Below, one piece after another: positions 52,930-61,310 of a stretch of DNA of 64,000 nt. Within the stretch, counting starts at the first letter, position 1. Every line of letters starts with the position of its first letter. Origin of the DNA: Methylocaldum sp035627495 (GTDB lineage: Bacteria > Pseudomonadota > Gammaproteobacteria > Methylococcales > Methylococcaceae); the NCBI RefSeq assembly GCF_035627495.1, contig NZ_DASPLO010000159.1:1-64000 (forward strand). Direction: 5' to 3'. Made by a program: the position numbers and the translations under genes. The notes under the pieces were generated by a model. It was not told the DNA's origin. It saw only the letters and a program-made list of their open reading frames with translations, and searched no databases.

Positions 52930-54198
52930 ATGCAGGTTATCAGTCGGCCGCTGAGCAGCGGCGGTTTTGTGCGGCTTTTCATGTTGGGGCTTAGCGCCAC
53001 CAGCCCCGCCTTTGCGGAGGGCTTTAACGAGAGTATCGAGAAAGCGATGAATGTGGGGGGCGGCAAGTTCAACGTCGACATCCGGTATCGGTTCGAATAC
53101 GTGGATCAACAAAACCTGTCCGAGGTGGCCAAGGCCGACATGATCCGGACGCGCATCGGCTATCTGACTCCGGAATTCCACGGTTTCAAGGCATTCGCCG
53201 AATACGAAGGCAACCAGGACATCTTCACCAACGACTACAACAGCACCCGCAACGACAAAATACGCCATCCCGTCATCGCCGATCCCCAGGAGAACGAGGT
53301 CAACCAGTTATGGGTGAATTACGGCGGCCTGCCTCAAACCAACGTGAAAGTCGGCCGTCAGCGGATCATCTTCGACAACCACCGCTTCATCGGCAACGTC
53401 ATCTGGCGGCAACTGGAACAGACCTATGACGCCGTGGCCATCACCAACGCCAGCTTGCCCGACACTACCATCACCGCCGGTTACATTTGGAAGGTGCAGG
53501 ACATCACCTCCCGCACCATCGGCATGAATTCGCCCGTCTTCAATATCGCCTATACCGGATTACCCTATGGGAAGTTCGTCGTTCACGGCGAATGGCTGGA
53601 TTACGACAACAGAAACGAAAGCTTTCCGACCCGGACGTTCAATACCTTCACCAATTCCACCCAAACCGTAGGCGTCCGTTTTGACGGCGCGACGCCGATC
53701 ACCGACAAGATCAAGGCCCTTTACACAGCCGAATACGCCTGGCAGGAGGACTACGCCGAAAACCCGAGAGACTTCAAGGTCGATTACTGGATGGCCGAAG
53801 GCGGCGTCGATCTGTGGGGCTTCGTCTTCAAAGGCTCATTCGAGGAACTGGGCTCGGACAACGGCCAGGGCTTCCGCACGCCGCTCGCGACGCTGCACGC
53901 CTTTCAGGGCTGGGCGGACAAATTCCTGGTGACGCCCGCCGACGGCATCCGTGATGTGTACGGCACGTTCAAAACCAATCTTTATGGCGTGGATCTCTGG
54001 TTCGTCTACCACGATTTCCGGGACGACACCGGCAACATCCGTTACGGCGAGGAATTCGACGTCCAAGTGGAGAAGAAATTCGGCAAGCATTATTCCCTGC
54101 TCTTCAAGTTCGCCGACTACAACTCGTCCAATCCCAGGGCGTTCGCCGGCAACGTCGATACCCAGAAATGGTGGTTGCAGGCGGGCGTCAGTTTCTGA
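52930..54198 (+). CDS. Outer-membrane porin of the alginate-export (AlgE-like) type
   Basis: The 422-residue protein has an N-terminal signal (cleavage likely after SPAFA, about residue 29), alternating beta-strand pattern, many aromatic residues at strand ends, and a C-terminal Phe (GVSF), all typical of an outer-membrane barrel. YRFEYVDQQN..MIRTRIGYL matches the family N-terminus. The family includes alginate exporters, but no alginate genes are near. Its own ANTAR leader and position after nasT point to a porin for nitrate or nitrite. It ends before a small terminator. Confidence 0.82.
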   Translation: MQVISRPLSSGGFVRLFMLGLSATSPAFAEGFNESIEKAMNVGGGKFNVDIRYRFEYVDQQNLSEVAKADMIRTRIGYLTPEFHGFKAFAEYEGNQDIFTNDYNSTRNDKIRHPVIADPQENEVNQLWVNYGGLPQTNVKVGRQRIIFDNHRFIGNVIWRQLEQTYDAVAITNASLPDTTITAGYIWKVQDITSRTIGMNSPVFNIAYTGLPYGKFVVHGEWLDYDNRNESFPTRTFNTFTNSTQTVGVRFDGATPITDKIKALYTAEYAWQEDYAENPRDFKVDYWMAEGGVDLWGFVFKGSFEELGSDNGQGFRTPLATLHAFQGWADKFLVTPADGIRDVYGTFKTNLYGVDLWFVYHDFRDDTGNIRYGEEFDVQVEKKFGKHYSLLFKFADYNSSNPRAFAGNVDTQKWWLQAGVSF

Positions 54199-54227
54199 TT
54201 CAACGTCTCGTTACACAAGGCAACAAT

Positions 54228-54257
54228 CCGCCGCAGAACTCGACAACCGGCGGTTTT
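54228..54257 (+). terminator. Terminator after the porin gene
   Basis: CCGCCG pairs with CGGCGG across a 14-nt loop and is followed by TTTTG, 30 nt after the porin stop. Confidence 0.55.
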
Positions 54258-54359
54258 GTCTACTGAGAATAAGGCGCCTTAATACTCCTTTTCCCGCAAG
54301 GAAAGAGCCGAGGTTGTGATTCGACTACGGCTTTACTTTGGAAAATTCAGGGACGAACC

Positions 54360-54890
54360 ATGAGTCTTAGGCTAGGTTCTCGACAAGATGGGTACGGTTT
54401 AACCACGACTTGGCATCTCGGAGCACCCAGGGAAACCGTCTGGGATGCCATGTTCGATACTCGGCTTAGTCCTCAATGGTGGCCGTTTATAGAAAACGTC
54501 ACCGAAATCGCACCCGGAGAACCCTCCGGTGTCGGCTTGGTGCTCCGCTATGTCTGGCGCACCAAGCTTCCATACAAACTATGCATAGACATGGAGGTAA
54601 CACGCATCGAACGCCCGGTCCTGCTCGAAGCTCGCGCTCTGGGAGAACTCGAAGGGTACAGTCGATGGGAGTTTCGGCCGAATGGCCGCAACGCGAAAGT
54701 AAACCACGACTGGAATGTCCACACGAAAAAGGCTTGGATGAATGCCCTGGCACCGATTCTAAGACCGGTATTCGCCTGGAATCATCGCGAAGTCATGAAA
54801 GCCGGCGGCGAAGGGTTGGCGCGGTTTTTGGGGGTTCCGCTGCTGGATTTCGGCCACGCTGTCCTCAGTTACGACCGACATGGCGGGTAG
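54360..54890 (+). CDS. SRPBCC (START-fold) family protein
   Basis: The 176-residue protein has the START/SRPBCC pattern: an early TTTWHLGAPRETVWDAMFD strand-helix, SPQWWPFIENV, and a long C-terminal helix (WNHREVMKAGGEGLARFL). Such proteins bind hydrophobic ligands; the substrate is unknown. It has no signal peptide. It stands alone after the porin gene, upstream of the long repeat element. A ribosome site (GGACG) is weak. Confidence 0.7.
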   Translation: MSLRLGSRQDGYGLTTTWHLGAPRETVWDAMFDTRLSPQWWPFIENVTEIAPGEPSGVGLVLRYVWRTKLPYKLCIDMEVTRIERPVLLEARALGELEGYSRWEFRPNGRNAKVNHDWNVHTKKAWMNALAPILRPVFAWNHREVMKAGGEGLARFLGVPLLDFGHAVLSYDRHGG

Positions 54891-54989
54891 TCTCGGCCAG
54901 GGATCATTCCGTTCGGACAGGTAAACGCCACGGAAAAAGCGCAACCCGACGCCGTTTTCGACTTCGAGAGTTAGAGCGTTTTTCATTTC

Positions 54990-55325
54990 GGTCTAGCGAG
55001 ATCGATATCCCGAAGCGCTGCCCAAGGTGCCGCCGAAGGCGGCCACTCGTTTGGGAGCGGGGAGCCGCCCCGCACGCGGGTTCCTTTCTTTTGCTTGGCC
55101 AAAAGAAAGGAACCAAAGAAAAGGCCACCCGGCGGACGCCCTGCTCCTGCGCGTCTCGTCCGGCACCGGGGCCGACCGAAGGCACGTCCGTGTGCCTCGG
55201 TCGCAGCGCGGCTTCCTGCCGCGCCCCGTTGGGCGATTCCGGTGCCGGACTCCGATGCTCGGGGCGTCCGAACGGGGCTAAGACCTGTAGCGCCCGCGAT
55301 AACGGGCGCTACACCAGACCAGAAA
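54990..55325. repeat. Long GC-rich repeat element with internal palindromes
   Basis: This stretch contains GTTCCTTTCTTTTG paired with CAAAAGAAAGGAAC (55080-55113) and TGTAGCGCCCG paired with CGGGCGCTACA (55286-55313), joined by GC-rich sequence. Several frames are open on both strands but none resembles a protein family or has a ribosome site, so I treat them as non-coding. The second palindrome may also end the export operon transcribed toward it. The rest of 54891-55362 shows nothing else. Confidence 0.55.
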
Positions 55326-55362
55326 ATGCTCTAACAGGTCCGAGTAAACATCTATTTCCCGC

Positions 55363-57501
55363 TTAGAATCCCGACTCCCGAATCAACACTGCAACCGTTT
55401 GCCGCCACACCCGCTCCAGGAGACTTCGGGCGACGCCTTCCACCCGCGCCGCGCCACGGATCACCGGTTGAACGCCGGTTGGCGAAAAATCACCCTCGTC
55501 GGGCTTGAGGATCAATCGGTAGACCGCCGTTTCTGGAACTAGGGAGGAACCGGATCGGCTGACGGGACGGACCGGCAGCGGACCCTCGTAGAGCGAGGCG
55601 AAATAAGGGGGCAGTGCGGCGGCGCTGGCGTGATCGACCCGGATCACATGGCAGTTCACCGGCGGGAGGCTAGGATCATCCGGATAGAAACGCGCCGGCG
55701 CCCCCTCCTTGATCAGCAGCAATTCGTCTTCGGCGATATAGGCTTCGAGCATCGGGCGATCGGGATCGACCACCACCATCAAGCGTTCCCCTTCGCCCAG
55801 CCATTGCCCGATATCCGCCTGATCGCTCACATCCCGGATGACTCCCGCCATCGGAGCCTGGACGGTCAATTCCCGACGCTGTTCCTGAAAACCGGACAGC
55901 TTCGCCGTGGATGTCTCCAGTTGTTTAAGCAGCACCTGGCGTTGCTCCATCAATTTCAGCTCCAGCCCGAAATAGGCCAGTTGCCATTGGAGCAGATCGA
56001 CCTCTTGGCGCGCTTCGTCAAGCTTGTAGTCGAGGTCCGCGGAACTCAGGACCGCCAGCGGCTGCCCGGCTGTGACGCGTTGGTTATCGCCGGCCAGAAG
56101 AGCGTCCAAACGGGCGCCGTGCCGAACAAAGATTTCGGCATAGTTTTCGACCTTCAGCAGCGCGGGAACTTGAACGCCGGTGCGCCAGGGCACGAGCAGC
56201 AAGCCCGATAGAAAGACCGCGCAGGCCCAGGTGATCCGGGTCCGACGGGCGTTGAAGGCGTGGGCCGGCAGCCGGCGCCAGACCAGCAGTTCCCGTGCCA
56301 CGGGCAGTGCGACGAACCAACCGACTTCCACCAGCATGAGCAACAATCCGGCGAGCTTGAAAAAGAAGTGATAGACCAGCAGGGCGATGCCGAGGAACAG
56401 AAAAAACCGGTACAGCCAGGTGCACCAGGCATAAACGATGAAGAAACGCGCCCTTCGCGCCGGCAGTCTTTCCGGCGGGGCGTCGGCAATACCGAACAGC
56501 AGGCGGCGCAAGTGCCAGCGCGTATACGCGAAAGAGCGCGGCTGTAAATTGTCCACGCCCAGCCAATCGGCCAAGAGGTAATAGCCGTCCAGACGCATGA
56601 AGGGGTTCAGATTGATGCCCAAGGTCAACAGCCAACCGGAGGTGGCCAACAAAAACGCGGCGCTCCGCACCGGACCGTCAGGCAGGAAACTCCACAATAA
56701 GGTGCAGACGGCCGCGAGTCCCGTTTCCGCGGCGACGCCGGCCCCGGCGATGGCGAGCCGGGGCCGGCGCGCGACAATCTGCCAGGCGTCGCCGACATCG
56801 GTGTAGAGCATGGGCCACATGACCATGAAGGCCACGCCCATGGTGGGAATGCGGCAACCGTAGCGGAACGCAGTGAACGCATGCCCCAGCTCGTGGACGA
56901 TTTTGGCCGCACTGATGGCGGCGGCGTAATAGACCAAACCGGACCAGTCGAAAAAATGCAGGAAGGTACCGATGAACCGCTCCCATTGCCGCGATATCAG
57001 ATAAAGGCCGATCAGCGCGAGCAGCGCCAGCGTCAGGGCGACGTATCCGGAGTAGATCCAGGCGATGCGGGGGTAAATCCGGGCCAGAAAGCGATGGGGA
57101 TGGAACAGCGGAACGCGGAAGAATAAATAATTGTGCAACAGCGTGGCCCACGGGCTCCGGCGGGCTTTTTGCGCCTGCTCCAGGAAGCGGCGGCTATCGA
57201 CGCCGGGCATGCGCAATAAGCTGTGTCGTCCGAGAAATTCCGCAAAGCCGCCGATGTCGTTCGCGCTCACCGTCAGTGTCGTCTGCGTGTTTACGGCCTC
57301 GGCGATAGCGGACGGCTCGCCCAGATGCCAACGGGACAGAACCTCGAACTCCCGCCAACCGATACGAAAAAACCGGTTGCTCGCCGGATCGTGCAGGGTC
57401 CAGGTCGGCGCGCCATCGACCTGGCGCGGACCGGGAAGGAGCGTGAGTTCCTCGCGCAGCGGCGGCAAACCTTGAGGCTGTCCCGCTATAACCCGAGCCA
57501 T
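55363..57501 (-). CDS. PqqD-like / M50 site-2 protease / HlyD-like adaptor fusion
   Basis: The 712-residue membrane protein has an N-terminal PqqD-like winged-helix (~15-95), an M50 protease core with several membrane helices (HELGH at 203-207; NPFMRLDGY at 299-307 supplies the second motif), and a C-terminal biotinyl/HlyD-like adaptor with a coiled coil (~430-700). The active-site residues are intact. It is last in the operon giant protein - TolC - adaptor - HlyD - this gene, overlapping the previous stop by 16 nt. It may process or guide the exported giant protein; that is inference. Confidence 0.85.
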   Translation of the reverse strand: MARVIAGQPQGLPPLREELTLLPGPRQVDGAPTWTLHDPASNRFFRIGWREFEVLSRWHLGEPSAIAEAVNTQTTLTVSANDIGGFAEFLGRHSLLRMPGVDSRRFLEQAQKARRSPWATLLHNYLFFRVPLFHPHRFLARIYPRIAWIYSGYVALTLALLALIGLYLISRQWERFIGTFLHFFDWSGLVYYAAAISAAKIVHELGHAFTAFRYGCRIPTMGVAFMVMWPMLYTDVGDAWQIVARRPRLAIAGAGVAAETGLAAVCTLLWSFLPDGPVRSAAFLLATSGWLLTLGINLNPFMRLDGYYLLADWLGVDNLQPRSFAYTRWHLRRLLFGIADAPPERLPARRARFFIVYAWCTWLYRFFLFLGIALLVYHFFFKLAGLLLMLVEVGWFVALPVARELLVWRRLPAHAFNARRTRITWACAVFLSGLLLVPWRTGVQVPALLKVENYAEIFVRHGARLDALLAGDNQRVTAGQPLAVLSSADLDYKLDEARQEVDLLQWQLAYFGLELKLMEQRQVLLKQLETSTAKLSGFQEQRRELTVQAPMAGVIRDVSDQADIGQWLGEGERLMVVVDPDRPMLEAYIAEDELLLIKEGAPARFYPDDPSLPPVNCHVIRVDHASAAALPPYFASLYEGPLPVRPVSRSGSSLVPETAVYRLILKPDEGDFSPTGVQPVIRGAARVEGVARSLLERVWRQTVAVLIRESGF

Positions 57502-58823
57502 TGCCGGAGAGCCGCCAGGGGGCGGCGAAACACGTAATAAAACAAAGTAACCCGCTGGCCGTACAGTTTGGCGGTTCCCCTCAAGCCAATTCGGGGCAGG
57601 GCCTGGTTTTTCAAGTAGCGTGCTTTAAGGCGGTAGGCCAGGACGTCGTCGGTCGTCACTTCGGCCTGATAGCTCGCCGAATGGAGCCGGGCCTCGATGG
57701 GACGCTGGGGCGCGATGTTGAGGAACATCGCGACCTCGGCATTGTCCTCCAGCCGGATAAAGTCGGCCACCGGCAGCCGGATTTCCAATTCCACGTCATG
57801 GGGATCGGCGACCATGAGCAAGCGCTCGCCGATTTCCACCGGACGTCCCATCCAATCGTGCTCGTCGCTGAAAATGGCAATGCCGGCGTGAGGCGCTGTC
57901 ACCCGGGAGCGCACCAGCAGGTCTTCCATATAGCTCACTTCGGCCGCGTGTTGTTCCATGCGCCCCTTGAGAATCGTCAACTCCGCCTTGCTTTTATCGT
58001 CGAATACGGCCGACTGGGCCGCGCGGCGATAATCCGCCTCGGCGACGGCCAATGACTTCTTCGCCACCTCCAGCCGGTTTTTCAAGTCGGTGTCTTCCAG
58101 GGTCAACAGGAGTTGATCCTTTTCCACCGGCAAGTTGGGCTCAATCTGAAAGTGATCGACCACACCCTGCAACGGCGAGCGCACAATGGTCGGATCGGCC
58201 GCCACCACCTCGGCCGGCGCCAGCACCGATTGGCGGATCGGCAGGCAAAAAATCAAAGCCGTGGTCAAAACCAGCCAAAGCGTTTTCCGCCCGATCCGGA
58301 TATCCCGCCACCATCGACTCCGCGTCTGCAATGCTTGCCAGGCGTGGCCGTAGGCATCGGCCAACTCCCCCAGCAAATGGATCTCCCCTTCGTTCCAGGC
58401 TTGGTCTCTGGCTAATAAAAGCGCACCCGGCAAGGGCCCGCCCTTGGCAGGGAAAGGCAGCCAAAGGGCATGGCGGGGCAGCCATCGTTTCCAATCTTCC
58501 CGCAACTCCGGCGGCAGATCCTCGGCTTGAAAGGCTGCGGCGTTTTCGCCCGGTCCCTGGCCGAGATGCTCTCCCAGCCGCTGAAGCCATGTCACGTAAG
58601 GCGCATGGGGATCGACCAGCGCGATCCCGGACACCGCGGCGACTTTAGATTGTGGCAGGGCCTGCCACAACGCCGCCTGGCGGTATTCCAGCAACTGGCG
58701 GGTGTCGTTGACCGCGATGAACGCCAGCTCCGCGAGTTCCGCCGCGTGGCGCGCATTTTTTTGCAGCAGCAACAGGGTGGTCAGCCCGATAAGCTGACGT
58801 CGTTCGGCATGGGCCGCATTCAC
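57486..58823 (-). CDS. HlyD-family adaptor with N-terminal GAF-like domain
   Basis: The 445-residue protein starts with GTG and has a cytoplasmic ~170-residue region of GAF-like character, one membrane helix (~180-196, LWLVLTTALIFCL), then a periplasmic HlyD-type hairpin: lipoyl halves (VRSPLQGVVDHF ... RVTAPHAGIAIF) around a coiled coil (LKNRLEVAKKSLAVAEADY). It would bridge an inner-membrane unit to TolC. The sensory-looking N-terminus is unusual for HlyD. The gene follows the small adaptor gene by 9 nt. Confidence 0.82.
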   Translation of the reverse strand: MNAAHAERRQLIGLTTLLLLQKNARHAAELAELAFIAVNDTRQLLEYRQAALWQALPQSKVAAVSGIALVDPHAPYVTWLQRLGEHLGQGPGENAAAFQAEDLPPELREDWKRWLPRHALWLPFPAKGGPLPGALLLARDQAWNEGEIHLLGELADAYGHAWQALQTRSRWWRDIRIGRKTLWLVLTTALIFCLPIRQSVLAPAEVVAADPTIVRSPLQGVVDHFQIEPNLPVEKDQLLLTLEDTDLKNRLEVAKKSLAVAEADYRRAAQSAVFDDKSKAELTILKGRMEQHAAEVSYMEDLLVRSRVTAPHAGIAIFSDEHDWMGRPVEIGERLLMVADPHDVELEIRLPVADFIRLEDNAEVAMFLNIAPQRPIEARLHSASYQAEVTTDDVLAYRLKARYLKNQALPRIGLRGTAKLYGQRVTLFYYVFRRPLAALRQWLGL

Positions 58824-58832
58824 GGGAAGGCT

Positions 58833-59615
58833 CTAAGGGTGATGGAGGTTGAAGATCGCCTTGCCGCTCATGCCGGGGACCAATTCCGGGGGCTGGCCGG
58901 TAATCTGGGCCACTAGCGGTATGGATTGGCTCACGGCGTCGATACGCGCCCCCAAAGTGACGATTTCGGCCACATAGCCCTTGCCGGTTTCCTCCACCTG
59001 GACGTTGAACCGTTCGCCGGTCTTGAGCCAGCGCAGCCAAACCGACGGCACGATCAGGCGCAGTTCCAATTGGCGATCGTTGAGGATCTCCATGATCGGG
59101 TCGCCGATTTTCACGTATTGATGGGCATGGGCGGAAATCTGCACCACCCGCCCGTCGAAGGGTGCCGTCACCTGGCATTTCGACAGATAGGCTTTGTTCA
59201 AGGCGATATCGGCCTGGGCTTCCGCCACCTTGGCCGCCGCCAGTTCCACTTCCAAGCTGCTGATGGATTGCAGCTTGGACAGGCGCGAGTTGACCTCGTA
59301 GGTCTTCTGCGCGCCGTGCAGCACCGCCTGGGCTTTGTTCAACTGGGCCTGCTGAACGGCGCAGTCGAAGCCGATCAGGGTTTGGCCGCGCGTGAAACGC
59401 TCGCCCTCCCGCACCGTCAGTTGAAGGATCTTGGCGGGCAGTTCCGCCGAGAGGGTCGTGGTGTGACGGGGGTTGAGCTGGGCGCGAATCTCGGGTTGGG
59501 GAGGCACCGTAAGCGCCGGGCCGCTGCCGTCTTCCGCCATGCACGGCGATAAGGCGACAACGATCCATAGGCCGGCGGCAATACCGGCGATCCGGGCTGT
59601 CAAAGGCACAATCAT
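58833..59615 (-). CDS. Periplasmic adaptor (RND/HlyD membrane-fusion type)
   Basis: The 260-residue protein has an N-terminal signal (GIAAGLWIVVALSPCMAED) and the adaptor core: lipoyl halves (LSAELPAKILQLTVREGERF and CQVTAPFDGRVVQI) flanking a short alpha-hairpin. It is shorter than typical AcrA/MacA adaptors. It would contact TolC at the tip. It lies 5 nt downstream of the TolC-type gene. Confidence 0.85.
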   Translation of the reverse strand: MIVPLTARIAGIAAGLWIVVALSPCMAEDGSGPALTVPPQPEIRAQLNPRHTTTLSAELPAKILQLTVREGERFTRGQTLIGFDCAVQQAQLNKAQAVLHGAQKTYEVNSRLSKLQSISSLEVELAAAKVAEAQADIALNKAYLSKCQVTAPFDGRVVQISAHAHQYVKIGDPIMEILNDRQLELRLIVPSVWLRWLKTGERFNVQVEETGKGYVAEIVTLGARIDAVSQSIPLVAQITGQPPELVPGMSGKAIFNLHHP

Positions 59616-59620
59616 CTCCC

Positions 59621-61261
59621 TTAACCGGACGTCCGATCGGAATGATCGAAACGCGAAGAAATGGCGTCACCGCCCTTCTCTTTTCCGTTAATGCCATTTT
59701 CGCCCGTCGACCGTGGCGCGGTCTGGAGCTGGGGGAAATGTCCTTGCATCCATTCGAAATCGACCGCTTTGAGCGCCTTGGCCAGCGACTTGACGTCATG
59801 CCCGTCCACGGCGTCAGGCAGCGGGTCGATGCCCAGCGAGACGTACAGCTGGCCGGTGGCCGCCTGGACATCGGCAAAGGCTTGGTTGCGCTGGAGCTTG
59901 GTGAGCACCGCTTCGACCGATGAGCGTATCCGCTGCAACGGGCTCATGGCCTCGTTCATCACGCTGTTTTCAGTATGTTGATTGATTTTCTGGGTCAAAT
60001 CGTCGAGTTCCCTCGACCACTCGTATTGCTTTTTGGCTAGACTCAGCTGTTCCTGGGTCAGGTGCACTTGGGTGAGGATGGCCATGTGCGCCGCCAAGCG
60101 GCGGGAGTCCGCCAACGCCTTCTGATTGTCGGCATTTTCGATGGCCGCCGGAGCCGACAGCAATTCCATGACGTTCTTGGAAATTTGCGCGCCGATTTCG
60201 GCCCAGTTCTGGTTGAGCAGGTACGAGTTGCTGTCGTAATGGCCGCCGAAGTTGACTTCCACACCGGGTAGCAAGCGCAGCAAAGCCTTCCGGGTTTCCG
60301 CCACGCTGATGCGGGTCTGGTACATTTCCTGGCGCAATTCCGGACGGAGTTGCAGGGCCAGTTCTTCCATCCGGGTTATGGGCAGGTCCAGCGCCGGCAA
60401 GGCCATTTGATCGGGATTTTCCGGTTCGGCCAAAGGCACCGGGCGATTCAACGGCAGGTTGAGCAGCCCCATTAGTTCGGCCTTGGCCATTTTCTGCTGT
60501 TCTAGCAGGGTTTCCAGGCGACGGACGATTTCCACCAATGCTCTGCGGTATTGCAGGGCTTCCAGGGGAGATTGCAGTTTTTCCTGTTCCGCTTCCCGCG
60601 ACAAGGCCAGCGCCTCGCTGGCTTCCTCCAGGACCGGCAGGATCTCGCGTTCGGTCCGTTGCGCGCTGACGGCCCGCCAGTAGGCGTTGCGCACATCCTG
60701 CATGAGCTTGTGGGAGATTTTCCGCCGGTTTTCTTCCGCGATCAGGGCGCGGTTGCCTTCCTGCTGGGCTCGGAAATAGCTCACGCCGAAATCCAGAATG
60801 TTCCAGCGGAACACCAGGTCGCCCAAATAGCGGGTCCGGTCTTGAGAGGTCGACGTCACCAGGGATTGCTCGCCGGTTTCGATCGCCTTGCTGCTCGATG
60901 CGTTGAAATTGGTGCGGTCACGGTAGCCGGCGTCGGCCATCAGTTGGGGCAGCAGATCGAATCGCGCCAGGGTAGCGCCCCCTTCGGCCACCGCCTTTTC
61001 CATCATTTTGACGCGGTGGTCCAGGTTATATTTGAGCGCCCGCGCCATCGCCTCGTAAAGGGTTAAGGGTTGCGTGACCGGTTCCTGCTGCGTGAACAAA
61101 ACGGCCTGGTCTTCCGTTAGCACCGTTTGCCGCTCCTGCAGGCTCAAGGGCTTCGGTTTCAAGCCGCACCCTGACAGCAGCCCCCCGGCCGCCACCGCTA
61201 ACGCCATCCCCGCTGTCGCCCCCCTGAGGCATCGATTCGACCTGATTCGCATGTGCTTCAT
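59621..61261 (-). CDS. TolC-family outer-membrane factor, lipoprotein type
   Basis: The 546-residue protein has a lipoprotein signal with lipobox LLSGC (Cys at residue 32), then two TolC-type helical repeats (LTLYEAMARALKYNLDHRV; LRQEMYQTRISVAETRKALL). It would form the outer-membrane duct of the export system. ATG 61261 sits 2 nt after AAAGG, while a second ATG three codons on has AAGG at 11 nt; the start is uncertain by three residues. It lies 49 nt after the giant-protein gene. Confidence 0.88.
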   Translation of the reverse strand: MKHMRIRSNRCLRGATAGMALAVAAGGLLSGCGLKPKPLSLQERQTVLTEDQAVLFTQQEPVTQPLTLYEAMARALKYNLDHRVKMMEKAVAEGGATLARFDLLPQLMADAGYRDRTNFNASSSKAIETGEQSLVTSTSQDRTRYLGDLVFRWNILDFGVSYFRAQQEGNRALIAEENRRKISHKLMQDVRNAYWRAVSAQRTEREILPVLEEASEALALSREAEQEKLQSPLEALQYRRALVEIVRRLETLLEQQKMAKAELMGLLNLPLNRPVPLAEPENPDQMALPALDLPITRMEELALQLRPELRQEMYQTRISVAETRKALLRLLPGVEVNFGGHYDSNSYLLNQNWAEIGAQISKNVMELLSAPAAIENADNQKALADSRRLAAHMAILTQVHLTQEQLSLAKKQYEWSRELDDLTQKINQHTENSVMNEAMSPLQRIRSSVEAVLTKLQRNQAFADVQAATGQLYVSLGIDPLPDAVDGHDVKSLAKALKAVDFEWMQGHFPQLQTAPRSTGENGINGKEKGGDAISSRFDHSDRTSG

Positions 61262-61310
61262 TACCTTTCTTTTTCTTATTGAATTTTTTGTAAAAACTAT
61301 CGCCCCGATC

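Noticed and set aside
54904..55366. Small proteins in the GC-rich repeat on both strands
   Set aside because: Overlapping frames on both strands of a palindromic repeat; no ribosome sites and no recognisable domains.
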